Shown here: one piece after another, positions 1 through 6,245 of the stretch
Layout of the letters: each line of letters begins with the position of its first letter
Position numbering within the stretch: position 1 is the first letter of the stretch
NCBI GenBank assembly: GCA_020741375.1
Contig: DYZF01000220.1
Location: 1 to 6,690 of the forward strand
Source of the DNA: Tessaracoccus flavescens
GTDB taxonomy: Bacteria > Actinomycetota > Actinomycetes > Propionibacteriales > Propionibacteriaceae
Length of the DNA stretch: 6,690 bases
Direction: 5' to 3'
Position numbers and translations under genes: made by a program
The notes under the pieces: model-generated
What the model saw: only the letters and a program-made list of their open reading frames with translations
Database searches by the model: none
Told to the model about the DNA's origin: nothing

Positions 1-1
1 G

Positions 2-36
2 AGACGCCCACCTGGCGGATAGCCAAGCGGGCGTCT
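2..36 (-). terminator. Hairpin just downstream of the M13 peptidase gene, possible terminator
   Basis: An 8-base perfect inverted repeat (AGACGCCC at 2-9 with GGGCGTCT at 29-36) encloses a second 4-base pairing (TGGC at 13-16 with GCCA at 22-25) and a 5-base loop, separated by a symmetric 3x3 internal loop. It begins 22 bases after the stop codon of the peptidase gene when read on the minus strand, which is where an intrinsic terminator would sit. The bases that would hold a U-tract lie outside the window, so rho-independent termination cannot be confirmed. GC-rich hairpins without a U-tract are common at operon ends in actinobacteria. The structure is seen directly; the role is inferred. Confidence 0.5.
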
Positions 37-58
37 GCTCTAGAGCGTTCTCATGATC

Positions 59-2005
59 TCACCAGATGGTGACTCGCTCCTGCTCATCCAGCCACAGCTG
101 ATCCTCCGGCGTCACGTCGAAGGCCGCGTAGAACGCGTCGAGGTTGCGCACGATCTGATTGCAGCGGAACTCCGCCGGCGAGTGCGGGTCCGTGGCCAGC
201 AGCATGCGGGCCGCTTCCGGCCGCCGCTTCCCCCGCCACGCCTGCGCCCAGCCGTGGAAGAACCGCTGGGCCGGGGTGAGGCCGTCGATCGGATCGCCGT
301 CGGGCCGGCCACCCGCGAGCAGCCAAGCCTTGTAGGCGATGCCCAGCCCGCCGAGGTCGCCGATATTCTCGCCCACCGTGAGCTTGCCGTTGACGCCCGC
401 GTCGTCGATGCCCTCGGGCTTCAAGCCCTCGTACTGGTCGACCAACTGGTTGGCGAGCCCCTCGAAGGCCTCGCGGTCGGCGGGCTGCCACCAGTCGCGC
501 AGGCGGCCGTCGCCGTCGCAGGTGGAGCCCTTGTCGTCGAAGCCGTGCCCGATCTCGTGGCCGATCACGGCACCGATCGCGCCGTAGTTGACGGCGTCGT
601 CGGCCTCCGGGTTGAAGAATGGCGGCTGCAGGATGGCTGCCGGGAACACGATCTCGTTGCGCAGCGGGTGGTAGTAGGCGTTGACGGTCTGCGGGAACAT
701 GCCCCACTCGTCGCGGTCGATGGGGCCGCCCATCTTGGAGAGGGAGTAATCGAGCTCGAAGGAGTTGGCCGCCATGACGTTGCCCACCAGATCGTCGCCG
801 GAGAGGGCGAGCTCTGAGTAGTCGCGCCACTTCACCGGGTAGCCCACCTTGGGGCTGAACTTGGCCAGCTTGTGCAGGGCTTCCTCGCGGGTGGCGTCGG
901 TCATCCACTCCAGTTTCTCGATGGACGCGCGGTAGGCGGCCATCAGGTTGCCCACCAAGACGTCCATGGCCTCCTTGGCTGCGGGCTTGAAGTGCTTGGC
1001 CACGTAGAGCCGGCCGATGGCCTCGCCAACGACGCCCTCCACGAACCCGACGGCGCGCTTCCACCGGGGGCGCTGCTCCTCGTTGCCGGAGAGCGTCTTC
1101 TCGTAGAAGTCGAAGCGGGCGTCGACGAAGTCGCTGGACAGGTAGGGGGACAGGCCCGACAGCGCCTTCCAGCGGGCCCACGAGCGCCACGCCTCGATCG
1201 GGGCGGAGGCCAGCAAGGGGGCGACCCCCTCGAGGAAGGACGGCTGCGTCACGATCAGCTCAGCCAGCTTGTCGGCGGGGATCTGCGCGCCGTCGAGGAA
1301 GGCGTCCCAGTCGAACCCGGGGCTCATGGCCTTCACGTCGTCGAGCTTGGTGGGGTTGTACATGGCGCGCAGGTCGCGGCAGCGGACGCGGTCCCAGTGG
1401 TGCGCCGCGATGTCGGTCTCCAGATCCAGAACCGCCTGAGCCTGCTGCGCCGCGTCCTCGAAGCCGGCGAGCGTGAACACCTGCTCGACGTGGCGGAGGT
1501 AGGCGGCGCGGATCTCGGCGTGCTCGTCCAGGCGGTAGTACGCCTCGTCCGGCAGCCCCAAGCCGCCCTGGCTGGCGAAGACGCCGTAGCGCGACGGCTC
1601 GCCCGGATCGGCCTCCTCGTAGAGGTGCACCAGCGGGCTCACGCCGTGGCGAAGCGACCAGCCGAGGTGGCGGGCCAGGCCGCTGGCGTCCGCGATGGAG
1701 TCGATCGAGTTGAGGATCGGCCGGACGGGCTCGACGCCGAGTGCCTCGACGCGCTCCACGTCCATGAACGACTGGTACAGGGCACGGATGCGGCCCTCGT
1801 CGGTGCCGAGATCTGTGGAGGTCTGGCCCTCGATCAGTTCGCGCACGTCGCTCTCGGCCTGATCTCTGAGATCCATGAATCCGCCGGCCGACGACTTGTC
1901 CGGATCGATCTTCACGGTCTTGAGCCACGTGCCGTTGACGTGGCGGAACAGGTCATCCTGCGGGCGGACGTCGGCGTCGAAATGGTCGAAGTTGATCGCT
2001 GTCAT
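59..2005 (-). CDS. pepO: M13 family zinc metallopeptidase (neprilysin/PepO/Zmp1-like endopeptidase)
   Basis: This encodes a 648-residue zinc endopeptidase of family M13, which cleaves oligopeptides. The HExxH zinc motif is HEIGH at residues 483-487, inside IGHEIGHGFDD. The third zinc ligand is Glu546 in the GENIGD motif, with Asp550 in the usual supporting position. The substrate-binding NAYYHP motif is at 442-447, and the C-terminal DPHSPAEFR segment (about 606-614) supplies the conserved His and Arg. The N-terminal half (about 10-400) is the M13_N domain, starting with the RPQDDLFRHVNGTW signature typical of bacterial members. Length fits the bacterial family (about 630-680 residues; mycobacterial Zmp1 is of this size). 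There is no signal peptide or membrane anchor, unlike mammalian neprilysin, so it is probably cytoplasmic or exported by a non-Sec route. The ATG start places the family N-terminus correctly and has a weak AGTAGGG ribosome site 8 bases upstream. It follows the membrane-protein gene by 31 bases, probably as the last gene of the operon. All catalytic residues appear intact. Family call is very secure; the physiological substrate is unknown. Confidence 0.95.
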   Translation of the reverse strand: MTAINFDHFDADVRPQDDLFRHVNGTWLKTVKIDPDKSSAGGFMDLRDQAESDVRELIEGQTSTDLGTDEGRIRALYQSFMDVERVEALGVEPVRPILNSIDSIADASGLARHLGWSLRHGVSPLVHLYEEADPGEPSRYGVFASQGGLGLPDEAYYRLDEHAEIRAAYLRHVEQVFTLAGFEDAAQQAQAVLDLETDIAAHHWDRVRCRDLRAMYNPTKLDDVKAMSPGFDWDAFLDGAQIPADKLAELIVTQPSFLEGVAPLLASAPIEAWRSWARWKALSGLSPYLSSDFVDARFDFYEKTLSGNEEQRPRWKRAVGFVEGVVGEAIGRLYVAKHFKPAAKEAMDVLVGNLMAAYRASIEKLEWMTDATREEALHKLAKFSPKVGYPVKWRDYSELALSGDDLVGNVMAANSFELDYSLSKMGGPIDRDEWGMFPQTVNAYYHPLRNEIVFPAAILQPPFFNPEADDAVNYGAIGAVIGHEIGHGFDDKGSTCDGDGRLRDWWQPADREAFEGLANQLVDQYEGLKPEGIDDAGVNGKLTVGENIGDLGGLGIAYKAWLLAGGRPDGDPIDGLTPAQRFFHGWAQAWRGKRRPEAARMLLATDPHSPAEFRCNQIVRNLDAFYAAFDVTPEDQLWLDEQERVTIW

Positions 2006-2036
2006 GGCATCAACCCTACTGACCCGGCCGAGTGCC

Positions 2037-3113
2037 CTACTGCCAGTCGATGACGATGTCGGCAGGCGTCTCGCCGGCCATGTTGGCCCTGATCTGAGCG
2101 GTGCGGATCTGGAAGTTGTTTCCGGACGAGGAACCGTCGGAGTAGGTGAAGGTGACGTTGGTGCGGATGACGGTGCTCAGCGCCGCCACCGTCTGATCCT
2201 CGGGATGAAGAATTGGTTGCAGTCGCCGCCACGGGTCGTTCACGAGTTCCCAGCGCACGGTGCTCTCGTCCACCGGGGCCGACGGTGTGATGTGGTTGGG
2301 GCAATCTGCCGGCTCCAGTTGGCGAAGCTCGAGGCACGAGGCCAGCGACGATCTGGCCGCCTGCACCAATTCGTGCTCGCCCTCCGGCGTGAGGGTGGGG
2401 ATGGCCGTGAGTTCGACCACTTCCGACGGCGTCATCGACGTGACGGTGAAGCTGTTGTGGGGAGCGGCGTACGTGATGAACGGCAGGCCGGTGCTCACCT
2501 CGTACCGGCCGGGAACCACTTCGAGCAGTTCGTTCGATCCCACTCTTTGGCCGTTGACGATCATGGGCAGCGACTGGCCGCCGGTGACGTCGAACTCGAC
2601 GGTGGTGGTGGTCTGCGCCATTTGATAGGTGCCGTCGTCGTTGCGGGTGACGCGCACCGATTCCTCCACCGGCTCCCCGCCCAGCGTGTACGACACCTGA
2701 ACCTCGACGGCCTCCGGATCGTCGGCCGTCACCTCGATGTCGTCGATGGGGCTGATCCGGCGGGTCTCCTCGAACGCACGGGCGGTCACGAGCGAGCCGC
2801 GACCGGGGCCGCCACGCGGACCCAGCGCGAGCGCCGACTCGATGTTGCCGTCGCGCAGGGCCTCGAAGTAGCGCTGGACCACTTCTTGGGGGCTCTGCAG
2901 GCGGGGGCCCGTGATGCTGCCGGGCGTGGTGCGCACGAGGACGTCCTGATCCACCGGAACCACCCGGAAGAAGCGGACGTAGATGAAGCCGATCGCGATG
3001 CCGGTGATCAGGATGAGCACCAAGCCCAGCAGAAGGGCTCGCAGCGGAAGACGGTTCCGTCGGGGACCGTCGTGGATGACCGGGGCCACGAAACGCGGCC
3101 CGCCGTCGGTCAT
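2037..3113 (-). CDS. Single-pass membrane protein of unknown function with extracytoplasmic domain
   Basis: I do not recognise this 358-residue protein as any named gene. A short basic N-terminus (RRNRLPLR at about 18-25) precedes one hydrophobic helix at about 26-46 (rich in L, I, V, G), with no lipobox or clear signal-peptidase site. The positive-inside rule puts residues 1-25 in the cytoplasm and about 310 residues outside. Residues 74-96 (SPQEVVQRYFEALRDGN and following) resemble the start of NTF2-like/DUF4878 domains. Residues 183-240 have a short beta-rich stretch (VNGQRV, then VVPGRYEVSTG) that recalls PEGA-like repeats. The only two cysteines, Cys260 and Cys271, lie outside and could form a disulfide. 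The ATG at 3113 is preferred because it overlaps the korB stop as ATGA and has GGGAGG 10 bases upstream. A GTG at 3131 would add six residues but is less likely. The overlap implies translational coupling to korB. Domain resemblances are impressions and need a profile search. Confidence 0.85.
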   Translation of the reverse strand: MTDGGPRFVAPVIHDGPRRNRLPLRALLLGLVLILITGIAIGFIYVRFFRVVPVDQDVLVRTTPGSITGPRLQSPQEVVQRYFEALRDGNIESALALGPRGGPGRGSLVTARAFEETRRISPIDDIEVTADDPEAVEVQVSYTLGGEPVEESVRVTRNDDGTYQMAQTTTTVEFDVTGGQSLPMIVNGQRVGSNELLEVVPGRYEVSTGLPFITYAAPHNSFTVTSMTPSEVVELTAIPTLTPEGEHELVQAARSSLASCLELRQLEPADCPNHITPSAPVDESTVRWELVNDPWRRLQPILHPEDQTVAALSTVIRTNVTFTYSDGSSSGNNFQIRTAQIRANMAGETPADIVIDWQ

Positions 3114-4150
3114 CTCTCGTCCGCCTCCCACGTGTCGGGCCCGGCGATCACCGAGGCCAGCGCCGCGGCTTGATCCTCGACGCGGACGGCGTCGATCTGC
3201 TCGCGGACAAGATCATCGTAGCTAGGCCGCGGAACGCGTCGGAAGATGCCGATGGGAGCCTGGCGCAGCAGGCCGGGCTCCGTGAGCCGCGACAGTGCGA
3301 AGGCTTGCGACGGGTCAGCGCGGGTCTCGTCGTGCACCACGATCTGCGAGGCGTCGACGTCGGCGGTCTTCGCCACCTCGATGTCGCCGTCGGGCTTGCG
3401 GATTACGCAGAACTCGCCGCCACCGAAGGTGACGGGCTCGCCGTGCTTGAGCGCGATGAGCGTTCCCTCGGGGCCCTTGAGGGTGGCGAAGGCGTCGTCG
3501 TTGAAGATGGGGCAGTTCTGGTAGATCTCCACCAACGACGTGCCCCGATGCTCGGCCGCCGCGGTCAACACCTCGGTGAGGTGCTTGCGGTCTGAGTCGA
3601 TCGTGCGCGCGACGAATGACGCCTCGGCGCCGATGGCGAGCGACACCGGGTTGAACGGGGTGTCCAGTGAGCCGTACGGCGTCGACTTCGTGACCTTGCC
3701 GATCTCCGACGTGGGGGAGTACTGGCCCTTCGTTAGGCCGTAGATCCGGTTGTTGAACAGCAGGATCGTCATGTTCACGTTGCGGCGCAGCGCGTGCATG
3801 AGGTGGTTGCCGCCGATGGACAGCGCGTCGCCGTCGCCGGTCACCACCCAGACGTTGAGGTCTGGCCGCGACATCGCCACACCGGTCGCGATGGCCGGGG
3901 CGCGCCCGTGGATGGAGTGCATGCCGTAGGTGTCGACGTAGTACGGGAAGCGCGAGGAGCAGCCGATGCCGGAGATGATGACGGTGTTCTCACGCTTGAT
4001 GTTGAGCGTGGCCATCATCGACTGGAACGTGGAGAGGATGGCGTAGTCGCCGCAGCCGGGGCACCAGCGGACCTCTTGATCCGACGTGTAATCCTTCTTG
4101 CTCAGCGGCTCCAGGCTCAGCGGGATGTGGGCGAGGCCTGACGTGCTCAT
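3110..4150 (-). CDS. korB: 2-oxoacid:ferredoxin oxidoreductase subunit beta (2-oxoglutarate type, KorB)
   Basis: This 346-residue subunit binds thiamine pyrophosphate and one [4Fe-4S] cluster in the CoA-dependent oxidative decarboxylation of a 2-oxoacid, passing electrons to ferredoxin. The TPP/Mg motif starts with GDGDALSIGG at 105-114 and ends in LLFNNRIYGLTKGQ at 130-143. Cluster ligands are Cys30 and Cys33 (WCPGCGDY), Cys64 (GIGCSSRFPYY) and Cys213 (YQNCPIF), which matches the four-cysteine spacing of archaeal two-subunit enzymes. The GCSSRFPYY and HSIHGRAPAIATG (78-90) segments are characteristic of the mycobacterial KorB-like branch, so 2-oxoglutarate is the favoured substrate, although pyruvate or other oxoacids cannot be excluded from sequence. 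There is no integral ferredoxin domain, so a separate ferredoxin is needed. The ATG shares one base with the korA stop (TGATG), with a perfect AAGGAGG 7 bases upstream inside the end of korA. That arrangement suggests coupled, balanced synthesis of the two subunits. Confidence 0.95.
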   Translation of the reverse strand: MSTSGLAHIPLSLEPLSKKDYTSDQEVRWCPGCGDYAILSTFQSMMATLNIKRENTVIISGIGCSSRFPYYVDTYGMHSIHGRAPAIATGVAMSRPDLNVWVVTGDGDALSIGGNHLMHALRRNVNMTILLFNNRIYGLTKGQYSPTSEIGKVTKSTPYGSLDTPFNPVSLAIGAEASFVARTIDSDRKHLTEVLTAAAEHRGTSLVEIYQNCPIFNDDAFATLKGPEGTLIALKHGEPVTFGGGEFCVIRKPDGDIEVAKTADVDASQIVVHDETRADPSQAFALSRLTEPGLLRQAPIGIFRRVPRPSYDDLVREQIDAVRVEDQAAALASVIAGPDTWEADER

Positions 4151-6021
4151 CAGTTGCCCTCCTTCAGCTCGTCGATCTCGGTGATGAGATCTGCTTCAAG
4201 TTCGGTGAGTGAAATGGGGAGGCCGCGCACGCGGGAGTACCGGGTGATCGGCACCGCGTAGCGGGCCTGCAGCACGACGGCGAGTTGGCCGAGGTTCATC
4301 TCGGGCACGATCACCTTGTCGTAGCTGCGCAGGATGTCGCCGAGGTTGGCGGGCATCGGGTTCAGGTGTCGCAGGTGGGCTAGGGCGACGGCGCGGCCGC
4401 CGGTGCGCACACGGCGCGCGGCGGCGGTGATGGGGCCGTAAGTGGAGCCCCACCCGAGGACGAGGACGCGTGCCTCGCCGCTGGGATCGTCCACCTGAAG
4501 ATCTGGGATGTCCTGGACGATCCCGCGCAGCTTCTCGCGTCGCGTGAGCGTCATCAGCTCGTGGTTGTCCGGGTCGTACGAGATTTGGCCGGTGCGCGAC
4601 GACTTCTCCAAGCCGCCGATGCGGTGTTCCAGACCGGGCGTGCCGGGTGCTGCCCACGCGCGGGCAAGCGTCTCGGGATTGCGGTCGTAGGGGTAGAACG
4701 CGGGCTCGCCCTTGTCGTCGGTGGCGTTGGGCTCGGTGGAGAAGTTCGGCTCGATGGCCGGGATCTCGTCGAGGTTGGGCAGCTTCCATGGCTCGGCGCC
4801 GTTGGCGAGGTAGCCGTCGGAGAGCATGATCACCGGCGTGCGGTACTTCACGGCGATGCGGCAGGCCTCGAGCGCGGTGTCGAAGCAGTCGGTGGCGGAC
4901 TTCGCGGCCAGCACAGGAAGCGGCGACTCGCCGTTGCGGCCGTACATGGCCTGAAGAAGGTCTGCCTGCTCGGTCTTGGTGGGCATGCCCGTGGAGGGGC
5001 CGGAGCGCTGCACGTTGACGACGACTAGCGGCAGTTCCGTCATGACCGCCAAGCCGATGGTCTCGGCCTTCAGCGCCATGCCGGGGCCCGACGTCGTCGT
5101 GACGCCCAGCGAGCCGGCGAACGACGCGCCCAGCGCGGCGCCGACGGCGGCGATCTCATCCTCGGCCTGGAAGGTCATGACGCCGACGTCCTTGCGCTTG
5201 CTCAACTCATGGAGGATGTCTGAGGCCGGGGTGATCGGGTAGGAACCCAGGAACAGCTGGAGGCCGGCCTTGTGGGCGCCGGTGATGAGGCCGTAGGCGG
5301 TGGCGACGTTGCCCGAGATCTGCCGGTAGCGGCCCTTGGCCATGGGGGCAGGGGCGACGGTGTAGCGGTGCTCGAAGGCCTCGGTGGTTTCGCCGTAGGC
5401 GTGGCCGGCCTTGAACGCGGCGATGTTGGCGTCGCGGATGTCTGGTTTCTTGGCGAACTTCTCCGTCAGGAACTTCAACGTGCCCTCGGTGGGGCGGGAG
5501 TAGAGCCAGCTCAGCAGGCCCAGCGCGAACATGTTCTTGGTACGGGAGGCATCCTTGCGCGTGAGGTCGAACTCGGCGACGGACGCCGTCGCCAGCGCCG
5601 TCAGGTCGAACGCGTAGAGGCGGTAGTTGCTGAGCGATCCGTCCTCTAGCGGGTTGTGGGCCCAGCCGATCTTCGCGAGGTTGCGCTTGGTGAAATCTGC
5701 GGTGTCCACGATGATCACGCCGCCCTTGGGCAGGTCGCGCAGGTTGGCCTTCAGCGCCGCGGGGTTCATCGCGACGAGCACGTCCGGCACGTCGCCGGGG
5801 GTCACGATGTCGAAGTTGGCGAAGTGCAACTGGAAGCTGGACACGCCGGGGAGCGTGCCCTGTGGGGCCCGGATTTCGGCGGGGAAGTTGGGGAGGGTGG
5901 CGATGTCGTTGCCGAAACTTGCGGTTTCGGCTGTGAAGCGATCGCCGGTGAGTTGCATGCCGTCGCCGGAGTCGCCGGCGAATCGAATCACAACTCGGTC
6001 GAGTGCGCGCTGGTCAGCCAC
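4150..6021 (-). CDS. korA: 2-oxoacid:acceptor oxidoreductase subunit alpha, fused gamma-alpha (KorA)
   Basis: This 623-residue subunit fuses the gamma domain (about 8-205) to the alpha domain (about 230-623), the arrangement of the two-subunit alpha/beta class. The gamma domain opens with GDSGDGMQLTG at 16-26. The alpha domain holds the family hallmark YPITPASD at 261-268, the TPP-pyrimidine acidic stretch FQAEDEIAA at 284-292, TTTSGPG at 308-314, and the substrate-pocket region QRSGPSTGMPTKTEQADL at 338-355. The C-terminal part (about 515-610) is the transketolase C-terminal-like domain (VLGWGSTYG, VPEMNLGQL). With KorB it makes acyl-CoA, CO2 and reduced ferredoxin in the cytoplasm, offering a ferredoxin-linked alternative to 2-oxoglutarate dehydrogenase in the TCA cycle. 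Length and domain order match mycobacterial KorA. The start codon is GTG, with GAGGT 9 bases upstream. No internal damage is seen. A promoter-like element lies about 42 bases upstream. Substrate specificity is inferred from overall resemblance. Confidence 0.95.
   Translation of the reverse strand: MADQRALDRVVIRFAGDSGDGMQLTGDRFTAETASFGNDIATLPNFPAEIRAPQGTLPGVSSFQLHFANFDIVTPGDVPDVLVAMNPAALKANLRDLPKGGVIIVDTADFTKRNLAKIGWAHNPLEDGSLSNYRLYAFDLTALATASVAEFDLTRKDASRTKNMFALGLLSWLYSRPTEGTLKFLTEKFAKKPDIRDANIAAFKAGHAYGETTEAFEHRYTVAPAPMAKGRYRQISGNVATAYGLITGAHKAGLQLFLGSYPITPASDILHELSKRKDVGVMTFQAEDEIAAVGAALGASFAGSLGVTTTSGPGMALKAETIGLAVMTELPLVVVNVQRSGPSTGMPTKTEQADLLQAMYGRNGESPLPVLAAKSATDCFDTALEACRIAVKYRTPVIMLSDGYLANGAEPWKLPNLDEIPAIEPNFSTEPNATDDKGEPAFYPYDRNPETLARAWAAPGTPGLEHRIGGLEKSSRTGQISYDPDNHELMTLTRREKLRGIVQDIPDLQVDDPSGEARVLVLGWGSTYGPITAAARRVRTGGRAVALAHLRHLNPMPANLGDILRSYDKVIVPEMNLGQLAVVLQARYAVPITRYSRVRGLPISLTELEADLITEIDELKEGN
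4157..4164 (-). promoter_or_regulatory. Strong ribosome binding site of korB inside the korA 3' end
   Basis: The minus strand reads AAGGAGGG here, a near-perfect anti-16S complement 7 bases before the korB ATG. It is encoded by the last codons of korA (Lys-Glu-Gly). It decides the korB start and shows that KorB can be initiated efficiently on the same message as KorA, beyond simple reinitiation at the TGATG overlap. Confidence 0.85.
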
Positions 6022-6030
6022 GTCTGTGTT

Positions 6031-6035
6031 ACCTC
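6031..6035 (-). promoter_or_regulatory. Ribosome binding site supporting the GTG start of korA
   Basis: GAGGT on the minus strand lies 9 bases before the GTG at 6021. No better start codon with a ribosome site is visible nearby, and the N-terminal sequence that follows reaches the conserved gamma-domain start in about 10 residues, as in related proteins. This fixes the GTG as the most likely start. Confidence 0.65.
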
Positions 6036-6055
6036 GGGTTCCTTGGGGAAGGCGT

Positions 6056-6077
6056 CCCAGCCATTGTATGGGCTGGG
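6056..6077 (-). promoter_or_regulatory. Predicted korAB promoter -10 box within an inverted repeat (possible operator)
   Basis: The minus strand carries TACAAT (6068-6063), one mismatch from the sigma-70/SigA consensus TATAAT. The 8-base spacer containing this hexamer is flanked by a perfect 7-base inverted repeat, CCCAGCC (6077-6071) and GGCTGGG (6062-6056). Transcription would begin near 6056, giving a leader of about 35 bases before the korA GTG. At 17-19 bases upstream (6086-6093) there is no TTGACA-like -35, only GTGGCG/GGTGGC, which is not unusual for actinobacterial promoters. A dyad centred on a -10 box is a typical repressor-site geometry, but the same repeat could fold as a hairpin if transcribed from further upstream. 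The sequence elements are seen; promoter and operator roles are inferred. Confidence 0.45.
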
Positions 6078-6173
6078 CGAGAGGCCGCCACCTCGCCTGA
6101 TGCGATGCGGGTGATCACGCTCTCTGAGCGGCGGTTGTAGGCGGAGTCTGCGACTGCTGACGAAGGCGCGGGG

Positions 6174-6239
6174 TCAGCCGAGGAGGCCGGTGACGACGGC
6201 GGCCGCGATCCCCAGCATGGTGATCGGGTCGAGTGCCAT
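6174..6239 (-). CDS. Possible small hydrophobic peptide ORF behind the helicase gene
   Basis: An ATG at 6239 opens 21 codons ending in TGA at 6174. The peptide begins MALDPITMLG and ends AAAVVTGLLG, a mostly hydrophobic stretch that is short for a full membrane-spanning helix. Of the 20 codons after the ATG, 19 end in G or C, about 15 have G/C in the first position and 10 in the second, which is the coding-like pattern of the neighbouring genes. It starts 6 bases after the helicase stop and in the same frame. There is no good ribosome binding site, so translation would depend on reinitiation after the helicase or on stop-codon read-through. I recognise no family. The short length means chance is a serious alternative. 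Confidence 0.3.
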   Translation of the reverse strand: MALDPITMLGIAAAVVTGLLG

Positions 6240-6245
6240 GGAGTA

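Larger units (their letters stand above)
6022..6245. other. Intergenic region between helicase and korA
   Basis: This 224-base gap holds, from the helicase side, a possible 21-codon small ORF (6239-6174), then about 95 bases with no clear gene, then the predicted korA promoter. In the middle part there is an 8-base palindrome GTGATCAC at 6111-6118, and a small hairpin (CGCTC/GAGCG, 6118-6130, 3-base loop) that is too weak and lacks a T-run to be a convincing terminator for the helicase transcript. A second, poorer -10-like hexamer, TACAAC, occurs on the minus strand near 6139-6134. No tRNA or riboswitch-like structure was recognised. Confidence 0.6.

Noticed and set aside
13..85. tRNA-like stretch on the plus strand (TGGCGGATAGCCAAGCGG resembles the 5' part of a tRNA-Gln)
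   Set aside because: No complementary acceptor-stem 3' half, no anticodon stem of the right size and no GTTCRANNC T-loop follow it. The region also runs into the peptidase coding sequence.
3111..3131. GTG at 3131 as the start of the membrane protein gene
   Set aside because: It would extend the overlap with korB to 22 bases and place the GGGAGG ribosome site inside the coding region. The ATG at 3113 gives the common ATGA overlap with that site 10 bases upstream.
872..3173. Long open frames on the plus strand opposite the peptidase and membrane-protein genes
   Set aside because: They are antisense to genes with clear family motifs or coding bias. Open antisense frames are expected where codon third positions are almost all G/C, and their translations show low-complexity Arg/Gly/Val/Asp-rich composition with no recognisable domain.
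4196..4789. Open frame on the minus strand inside korA in another reading frame
   Set aside because: The translation is Arg/Pro/His-rich with no motif, and korA's own frame is continuous with conserved residues through the whole stretch.
6118..6130. Small hairpin in the intergenic region as a terminator of the helicase transcript
   Set aside because: It has only 5 base pairs with a 3-base loop and no T-run on either side, so it is not distinguishable from chance in GC-rich DNA.
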